Of a stretch of 64,000 nt of DNA, positions 57,413-64,000 are shown in pieces (positions within the stretch are counted from its first letter, which is position 1; each line of letters starts with the position of its first letter). A program made the position numbers and the translations under genes. The DNA lies in assembly GCA_933228895.1 (NCBI GenBank), contig OW121855.1, forward strand, positions 70,952,698 through 71,016,697. The letters are read 5' to 3'. Source of the stretch: Platycnemis pennipes (taxonomy: Eukaryota > Arthropoda > Insecta > Odonata > Platycnemididae). A model generated the notes under the pieces. The model worked only from the letters and a program-made list of their open reading frames with translations. It did no database searches and was not told the DNA's origin.

Positions 57413-57699
57413 CGAACTTGATTCCCGGTAATCTATAATTCGGGTAACTGGACGCCAATACCCCGAATAGGAGGAAAAGCCTACCATCTATCGAATAAGT
57501 GCTTGTTCATTTTTTTAATGAGTTTTCGAGCCAGAAATCGGGAAATTCTCCTGCATTAAAATTTCAAAGGGCGTTGAGACTTTTGTGAGTGTGGTATGCC
57601 ATGCATCGGCGCTGAAAGGAAGAGATGGCCGCAGCATTCTCGACAATGGACGATTGCCAAAATTCTTCGCCAACCCCTGGACACCACCAGTACAAAATC

Positions 57700-57955
57700 C
57701 AGTCCTTCACTTTCCTCCCTCACCCTCTCCCATCAACTACCCTCCTCTCTCTTCCCTCTTCCCATTTATCTCTCAGTTTTTTTAATTTTTTCCCATCCTC
57801 CAACCCAAGATCTCGCCACCATCATTCACACCGCTCGGTCCACACACCACACGGGTTTGACCGACCGCAAGAGGGTTGGATGGGGCGTGGGTGGAGGTTT
57901 GGGGGGGGGGGGGTATGCGGGGGTTTGGTGGGGAGGGTAGAAGGTTGACCCCTCT
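57700..57955. repeat. C/T-rich then G-rich strand-switch island
   Basis: C/T-rich at 57700-57800 and G-rich with a G13 run near 57900-57913. Three plus frames are open through it and are compositional. Confidence 0.5.
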
Positions 57956-57959
57956 CCTA

Positions 57960-58140
57960 ATACTCAGACGGAATACGTCTCACACCAAACTGACCCCCAT
58001 TAACCAAAGCGAAATCCCCTGGTCACGCCACCTTCCCCCTGTCGCTTCCACCTGTTCCTTCTCCATATAGCAACCTTCCAGGTTACCTTAAAACCGGGCA
58101 CCAGAATCATATTCATCGTTCAAAAACCAATAACTACAGT
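57960..58140. other. non-coding, no recognised feature
   Basis: Mixed-composition bridge between the island and the LINE remnant. Confidence 0.35.
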
Positions 58141-58147
58141 TCATCCA

Positions 58148-58600
58148 CATCAACATGGGTCAACAACCCTAGGATTGGTTTGACGCAGCCCTCCACTCGA
58201 TTCTTCTCTCGCCCAACCTCTTCATATTGATGTAATTCTTCATTATTACATCCTTCACATTCTGTTCCATGTGTCTCATACGAGACCTGCCTTTTCAAAT
58301 CTTCCCGTTCACTTTTCCCTCAACGATTGTCTTCATCAGACCATCGTGTCTCAAGATACAGCGTATTAAATTGTCCCGTATTCTTCTTAGGGAATTCAGA
58401 AGACTTCTCTTTTCTCCCACTCTTCCTAGGACTTACTCGTTACTTACTCCGCCAATCCATTTAATCTTACTCATTATTCTGTAGCAACACATTTAGAATG
58501 CTTCCACCCTTTTCTTCTCCGCTGCTATCATCGTCCATGGCTGCCTCACTGCCCTAAAGAAACTCCATACAGATCCTAATTCAATTGTTCATCTACACAG
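58148..58600 (-). mobile_element. RTE-like LINE 3' part with tail
   Basis: The minus-strand reading gives AWTMIAAEKKRVEAF, then a stop. CYRIMSKIKWIGGVSNE, LGRVGEKRSLLNSLRRIRDN, LIRCILRHDGLMKTIVEGKV and MKRLGERRIEWRAASNQS follow, ending near GTTGACCCATGTTGATG. It is the clearest view of the family's C-terminal tail, with a few stops. Confidence 0.85.
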
Positions 58601-58619
58601 ATCCTAATTGATCTTAAAA

Positions 58620-59565
58620 AAGTGATAAGATCACCTGGGGAGAAAACGCTGACGGTTGCAAGAATGTTCAAAATTATGAGGATGTTCCGTGGATTTTCAA
58701 AATTTCGATGTAAAATATTCCAAAGAGCTATTTACATACTTGAAAATGTCGTATTTTGGGACTCGAAGTCGGTGCCATCACAGTAAATGCCACATGATAG
58801 ACATCGCAAATGTTCAATCGGTCAAAAGGGAATTGAAAAATATAACTGGCCGCTTTATAATAGAAAATTACGAAACGTGATGCTGTGAATCAAAACTGCA
58901 TTTTTATCATTTCTAAATCAATATAAAGAATAGGTAGGGGCCGGAGAATCTTTATTCCAAATTTTCAATAAAATTTGAATGAACCCATATTTTTATATCA
59001 ATAGGCAAGGAAACACACTATTTTCACGATTTATTTAATTTAGTAGTATTTCTTTTTATGGGTGCTTCGACAGAGAGGGTCATTCGCATTCAAGATTCAT
59101 AGGTAGTAACTGGGGATCCATATAGATTGCTACTGTGGAGAGTCAAATTTACACATATCTCCAAAACTGAATACATAATATTTGAATATTTTGTTTTAAT
59201 TTTAGAGTTTTTATTGTAAAATGTCCTTAGAGTGGTGTAAGAATGTTGATAACTTATCTGCGCGTGAGTATACTTGATTTATAGACGGGAATAAATACTG
59301 AGGAGTATATAAACACGCGACAGTTTTTGATAAATCATCCTTGAAATATCCACCGAAGTAAAAAAATATATTAATATGACCTGAGAAAAAAAGACTTCCG
59401 ATGATAAAATAAATGGAAATGAGATATGGAAATCTGGAATATATTGGTTGCGAATAAGTTAGGGAAGGGCAATTGCGTTCCTGAGATATTAATGAAATCA
59501 ATTAACTTCATGAGTTTCTTATCACAATGATCAGATTGCATATTGGGGCGGAATCCAGAGATTTG
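58620..59565. other. AT-rich non-coding stretch
   Basis: No recognised gene or element; open frames of 63 and 96 codons are unrecognised. Confidence 0.4.
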
Positions 59566-59570
59566 CCTTC

Positions 59571-59708
59571 AAAGCAGCGGATGATGATTCCTTTGCGTAA
59601 GTCAAACAGGGTAATCTCTTGAGAGTGAGAATTATGTTGGTATTAGAGCGCTTTGAGGCGATAGAATTAACTAAATTAACCGCTCGTCCAATCACAATAA
59701 TATGGATG
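59571..59708 (-). repeat. 138-bp inverted repeat, copy A
   Basis: Inverted relative to 62650-62787 and identical at 133 of 138 positions. The end sequences are CATCCATATTATTGTG and CATCCGCTGCTTT. The family is unknown to me. A frame is open through both copies (HIIVIGRAVNLVNSIASKRS, NTNIILTLKRLPCLTYAKES) but the differences do not favour synonymous sites. Confidence 0.92.
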
Positions 59709-60060
59709 TGAATATTCATAACCGTTTACGTTTAACAGACGCTGTTATCTGGCAAAGATGTACTAAAATTTTCCGTCTTTTAAAAACATCGTAATATATT
59801 CATGGCGAAAGAAAACCCAAGTGTCTTCTTTAGCCTGCGAGCTTTTGGGTAAATGATGGCTGAGAATACAATAGATTTCCTTCATTATTTGATCGTGCAT
59901 CATTGACAGATAATTTAATGAGACCAGCACTCGGGGAATGTAGAAAAATGCGAAAGACTGCGCTTCCGCACGCAGACGTGCATAAAAGTTAACTCTTTTT
60001 AGCTCCTAAATAACGATAATATGTAATGATGGAGAGATTTAAAGGGAAAAAAATCACTGA

Positions 60061-60095
60061 CCTAACCGGGAGTCGAACTCAGTTCCCCCAATTTC
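60061..60095 (-). repeat. tRNA-like B-box fragment
   Basis: The minus strand GGGGGAACTGAGTTCGACTC then CCGGTTAGG resembles the T-arm region of a tRNA-derived SINE. A poly-T follows on the same strand. Confidence 0.4.
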
Positions 60096-60389
60096 CGGCC
60101 AAAAACTTAAGCCAATGGGGGCGTTTACTCGGAACCGAAATCGCAATTTTGTACACGAAATCGTTAGATGGAAACGAAAAACGAATTTTAGTGAAAAAAT
60201 TATTCTTCTAACCACAACCATTCACTCATAAATCAAAAATTAAAATAAGCAAAAGGTGACGCCCACCGAAAATGCTGCTGTGATAACATTGACGTCATTT
60301 TCCTCCCGTCCTTGACTGCTTTCAGGGGAGGGGGAAGGGAGTGGAGGGGGGTTCTCGGAAGGTCTGCTCGCACGGATGCTGTTGAAATC

Positions 60390-60540
60390 GCTCCCATTGG
60401 CCGAGACAGCTGTGTCCACCCCTTTGCGATAAGGCGAAGTAGCTTCGCGGGCTCAGTTGTGATTGGACGAAGTAGATATACGTCAGAGGTTGCACCACAC
60501 CCACTTTCGCGAAAGGGTTAAATACATCAGTTTTTCGCCG
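60390..60540 (+). promoter_or_regulatory. promoter-like cluster: two inverted CCAAT boxes, CACCC, palindromes
   Basis: ATTGG at 60396-60400 and 60462-60466 (66 bp apart), CCACACCC at 60495-60502, the palindrome CTTTCGCGAAAG at 60504-60515 and a TTAAATAC box at 60518-60525. GCGAAG-TAG-CTTCGC at 60434-60448 is a further inverted repeat. Such spacing is typical of NF-Y promoters. No downstream coding sequence is recognised, so it may drive a non-coding or repeat transcript. Confidence 0.3.
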
Positions 60541-60544
60541 CTTA

Positions 60545-61790
60545 TAACTCGGGAAATAATTGTCGGATCAGAAAACGGAAAAATACGGGTCCTTTTATTT
60601 TACAAACTCTATCAGATTCAGCAATAAAAAAAATATGGTAAACGACCCCATTAAGCTTTGAAGGGATCCTTATTCCCAAGTATTTATAGAGACAGTCCAC
60701 AATGGCATGTCAATGTGACAAAATAAAACAATATGTTATCAAAAATTTCCATCAAAATAGAATACCTATATTAAATTAATACATTTGACCACGGACCTCG
60801 GTGGCAGTGTTATATATTTTCAGCGGGTAAACTAAGGGCCACGGGCTCATAACCCGCCCGCATGGTTTTCTTGACCCGCCTGAAGGGTTTTTATGACGCA
60901 CTGCTTGTGTGTGTACGTCTTAATTTGTAAGATTATACACCCTGAATGAGGTGGCTAACAATGCCGTTCTAGGTGATGCAATAAAAAAATGTGACGGAGA
61001 GTCTCTGAAAAGTCTCTTCATCGCCATTGATATTTATCGCAATTTCATTCTTTCGCATTCTACCTGGCAAGGAATGATTTACACGCTATGAAAGGAGTAC
61101 CTTTCTTTTGACGGTTTGCAACTATTGATTTTGCATTATATCTACCCACACCTACGTCTAAAAAGTTGCTACATGCCAGGGAGTCATGTCTCATTACACC
61201 TCGTACAATTTTAGGCATGAATAAGAAAAAAAAGAGGTGCTTCATAATATCTGACTGAATGATAATTAGATTAAACACACACATCAGCCCCGGATCATAA
61301 AATATATACAATCAATTTTATGCTGAAAATTATCTTTTGTCGTAGAGGTTAAAAATTTTAACTGCTTCATAGTGTATATTTATCCTTGAAAATTACTTCT
61401 GAATGCGAGTATCTAGTGAGCTAATTAACTAGACTTAATGCACCAATCCAACAGCAAACTTTGTCTGAAGGAGTCGAATCTCTCTTCACTGAGGGTAGAA
61501 TTTGTTACGCACGTCACTCTCGCTAAACGAACAGTCTGATCTTAAATGTGATTGAGGAGCCATATTATCGCAGACTCGTTCCATTATAGGCTGCTTTTTT
61601 GCTGTTCTCGATTGTTAATGCGACCGACATATAAGGAAGGTTACTTGCGACACTATAGATAGGTAGCCAGTGGGATATACATGTAAGTAGAATTTTTCCA
61701 GAAAGAGATAAAAGGATGGAGGATAAAAGGATTCATAGAAAGATAAAACAGTTGGCGTCGGAATTGCATACAAAGGAAGGCGAAAATGGG
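60545..61790. other. AT-rich non-coding stretch
   Basis: GGGCCACGGGCTCATAACCC near 60836-60855 is a weak tRNA-T-arm-like word. No gene is recognised. Confidence 0.4.
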
Positions 61791-61794
61791 CCAT

Positions 61795-61925
61795 TGTTTT
61801 ACATACCATCCGCCGGATGGAGTCCAGAACCTGAAGTGTTCTCCACACAGTTCTCTAGGAGGGACTTTTGAAAAATCATAAAAATCTCTCACACTATCGT
61901 GATTCGACCACGGGCCCTTTGCGAT
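61795..61925 (-). mobile_element. SINE family A (head and body)
   Basis: The minus strand shows AAAGGGCCCGTGGTCGAATC (B-box region near 61916-61897). CTGTGTGGAGAACACTTCAG and GGACTCCATCCGGCGGATGG follow near 61850-61802. The 3' third is missing. Confidence 0.7.
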
Positions 61926-61929
61926 TGGA

Positions 61930-62430
61930 AAAAAACTAGCCACGAAATCGACCAGATATCCAAGAGCAACAAACTATTTTTTTGATAAAAGCATTTGATT
62001 TCTGGTCAACTGAAATAAGAGCACTGTGATCGGAATCATGCTCTGACTATATTTCGCATAAATTATTCCTTCAAGCGAAGTACAAATCCAAAATTTCCCT
62101 AAGTAAAACTCTAGTAGACTGAGGAAAAAACTCTGTCTCTAGTGGGATTCGCTAGATCGGGGACGGTATGTTAGTATTCACCACACAAACCCAATCTTCC
62201 CTTCTTGGATTCTCTATGCTCATAAAAATACCGTATAGGTACGCTCTTGTCACGAGGGTGACTCTGGTATATTATAATTTTCGTTATTAGGGGAGGGTAG
62301 CGACAACATAGATCATTAGGGCTACTGGGAATGGGTAGCTAACTGCACATGTGAAGGAGTTTTTTGGGTGTGGGAGAGAGAAACTAGGCGTTAGCGTTAT
62401 ACTAGTCTAAAATAAAAAGCCATATCTTAT
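61930..62430. other. non-coding, no recognised feature
   Basis: Mixed AT-rich DNA between a SINE and a LINE remnant. Confidence 0.4.
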
Positions 62431-62434
62431 GATA

Positions 62435-62640
62435 CGATGGATTGATGAAGACAATCGTTGAAGGACAAGTGGATGGGAAGAATGGCTAAAAAGGCCTCAT
62501 GTGAGATATCTGGAACAAGTGATGAAGGATGTGAAAGAGAAGAAATACCCAAATATGAAGAGATTAGCCAATAGAAGAACTCAGTGGAAAAGTTGCGTCA
62601 AACCAATCTGAGGATTGATGAATAATGATGATGATGAAAA
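62435..62640 (+). mobile_element. RTE-like LINE 3' end
   Basis: Reads RYDGLMKTIVEGQVDGKNG, then, after stops, MKRLANRRTQWKSCVKPI-like codons with drift, ending TGATGAATAATGATGATGATG. The tail directly precedes copy B of the 138-bp repeat. Confidence 0.75.
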
Positions 62641-62649
62641 TAAAAGGAG

Positions 62650-62787
62650 CATCCATATTATTGTGATTGGACGAGCGGCTAATTTAGTTAATTCTATCGC
62701 CTCAAAGCGCTCTAATACCTACATAATTCTCACTCTCAAGAGATTAACCTGTTTGACTTATGCAAAGGAATTATCATCCGCTGCTTT
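62650..62787 (+). repeat. 138-bp inverted repeat, copy B
   Basis: Inverted partner of 59571-59708, 2.9 kb away. It lies between a LINE tail (ending near 62638) and a SINE body starting at its last bases. The five differences are single-base substitutions with no indel. Confidence 0.92.
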
Positions 62788-62840
62788 ACATCCTAACCGA
62801 CGGATGGAGTACTGAGCTTACAGTGCCCTCAACGCTCAAA
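62785..62840 (-). mobile_element. SINE family A fragment (body)
   Basis: The minus strand has CACTGTAAGCTCAGTACTCC then ATCCGTCGGTTAGGATG. It is truncated on both sides; one side abuts the 138-bp repeat. Confidence 0.6.
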
Positions 62841-62939
62841 CTACGATTAGAGAAAAGTACCTTCCTGAAATATCTACGGATTCCATTCTCAGGAACTATA
62901 TCACCGCTCATGCTTCATGAGAGGTGTTTCCCTTCCGTA

Positions 62940-63670
62940 AAGTATCGTCTTCAACTTCTCAAAGGAAACTTAACCCCATATCCTCTCCCCATTCCTCATA
63001 TTCCCCTCAGAAGAGAAAAAAGAGCCAACCTCCCCACACCCTCGACTCGATACCCTGACCTACTGCGGCATCCATTCTTTCCTCAAATTCCCCCATTCTT
63101 CCCTCATTCCGCTCCCACTCCCTCACAATCCCCTCCCACTCATCCCAAGGAAAATAACCTCTCCACTCCTCCCTCCTCGACTCCGCAGACAACGCCACCT
63201 TCGTGGCCACTTCCTCCTCCATCCTCCAAAACCGCCACCCCCCTCCCCCACCCCCCTCCCCCACCACCCTCTCACCCAACGCACCACCCCCTCCACAAAC
63301 CCCCTCCCAACATCCCCTTCGCTTCCCGGCCCAAACTAGATTATTCACAATAAACTTTCGCTTGGTATTAAATTATTTAATTTCCCGCCTCCAAGTGTAG
63401 TGGATAAGGCCGGGGCATAACCTTGTTAGCGTCTAGGGCACAACTGAGTTATGGTCTTATAATGCTTCGAATGAGAAAAAGAAGGCAGTCCCAGGGTTTC
63501 CGGGATGGGGTAGGTTTGGGAGTGGAGGTGGGGGGAAGATGGGGAGATAGGGGAGGAGTAGGGGGTTAAAGGGATGAAATGGGGGTTGGTGGTGTGGGGT
63601 GGTGGGGTTAAGAAGCGGAGAAAGGGAAGGGAGTTGAGCAGGGAAGGAAGGGGAGAGTATAGGAAAGTGT
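62940..63670. repeat. C/T-rich then G/A-rich strand-switch island
   Basis: The upper strand is C/T-rich at 62960-63330 with several C6-C8 runs, then G/A-rich at 63478-63670. The 197-codon plus and 113-codon minus frames are Pro/Ser/Thr/His- and Gly/Glu/Arg-rich by-products. Confidence 0.6.
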
Positions 63671-63699
63671 TCCTCTCGACTCGCTCAACTCCTCAAGCT

Positions 63700-64000
63700 G
63701 CTGGGTCAGTCGGCTGTTCCCCCGGCACCACCCACGGGTGCAGAAGCTTCTTTGGTGCCCTCCCAGAGCTACGAAGTGGACCCACACTCACCGTGATCCT
63801 TTGGTTCCGTCCTGTAACTCTCAATCACCAGAATGTTTGTGTGGCCTTTCAGGTCTTGCCACACTGGTCGCGTTCCCCGTAAGTTCTTACCATCGCGGGG
63901 TCGGAATGTGCCTTGCAAAGCCTTTACAAGACTCGAGAGGATGCTGCGCCATTACCTCCAGTTCAAACCCTCTGGAGTTACAGCCGCCCTATGAAACGAC
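63700..64000. other. GC-richer stretch cut by the window edge
   Basis: Even-composition DNA of about 50-55% GC with an open plus frame to 63882 (segments SVGCSPGTTHGCRSFFGALP and VILWFRPVTLNHQNVCVAFQ). It could be the start of a LINE 5' region, a GC-rich repeat or an exon; it is cut off and I recognise nothing in it. Confidence 0.25.

Noticed and set aside
62760..63353. 197-codon plus-strand open frame, the longest in the window
   Set aside because: The product is a Pro/Ser/Thr/His low-complexity chain lying in a C/T-rich island; the open frame follows from the lack of A and G needed for stops.

Overview
The window looks like 64 kb of nuclear DNA from an arthropod, most likely an insect. It is gene-poor, intron-like or intergenic DNA dominated by decayed retroelements. 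The reasons are one spliced homeobox exon of a conserved animal gene, tRNA-derived SINEs, several non-LTR retrotransposon clades, a Tigger-type DNA transposon and Penelope-like fragments. There are no bacterial-style operons and long open frames are absent. I cannot place the order; the high repeat load and the isolated exon suggest a large genome.

The only confident host coding sequence is a 218-bp internal exon on the minus strand (27956-28173). It encodes the linker and first 46 residues of a Phox2-type paired-like homeodomain. It ends with a consensus splice donor at the ancient homeodomain intron site between residues 46 and 47. The neighbouring exons were not found, so flanking introns probably extend over much or all of the window.

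Layout. 0-13 kb: AT-rich DNA broken by long C/T-rich islands, plus SINE copies. 13-25 kb: a CpG-rich patch, a Penelope-like fragment with a hammerhead-like motif, a cluster of RTE-like LINE 3' ends (14.6, 18.3-20.4 kb), and larger CpG-rich patches at 20.6, 22.2-23.2 and 24.6-25.1 kb. 25-30 kb: quiet AT-rich DNA, the Phox2 exon, then a Penelope-like inverted repeat carrying a 17-bp minisatellite and a GC-rich intron-like patch. 30-45 kb: minus-strand LINE remnants of three types, mixed with purine/pyrimidine strand-switch islands. 45-48 kb: two old tandem duplications, one with a monomer near 142 bp. 54.5-55.5 kb: an internally deleted Tigger/pogo transposon with intact ends and TA duplication. 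56-64 kb: more LINE and SINE remnants, an inverted pair of nearly identical 138-bp repeats, a promoter-like CCAAT cluster, and a C/T-to-G/A switch island.

The most unusual items are the hammerhead-like RNA motif shared by two Penelope-like fragments and joined to a minisatellite built from its predicted cleavage-site sequence; the 96%-identical 138-bp inverted pair of unknown family; and the repeated homopyrimidine/homopurine islands, some of which begin at the C/T-rich 3' tails of SINEs.
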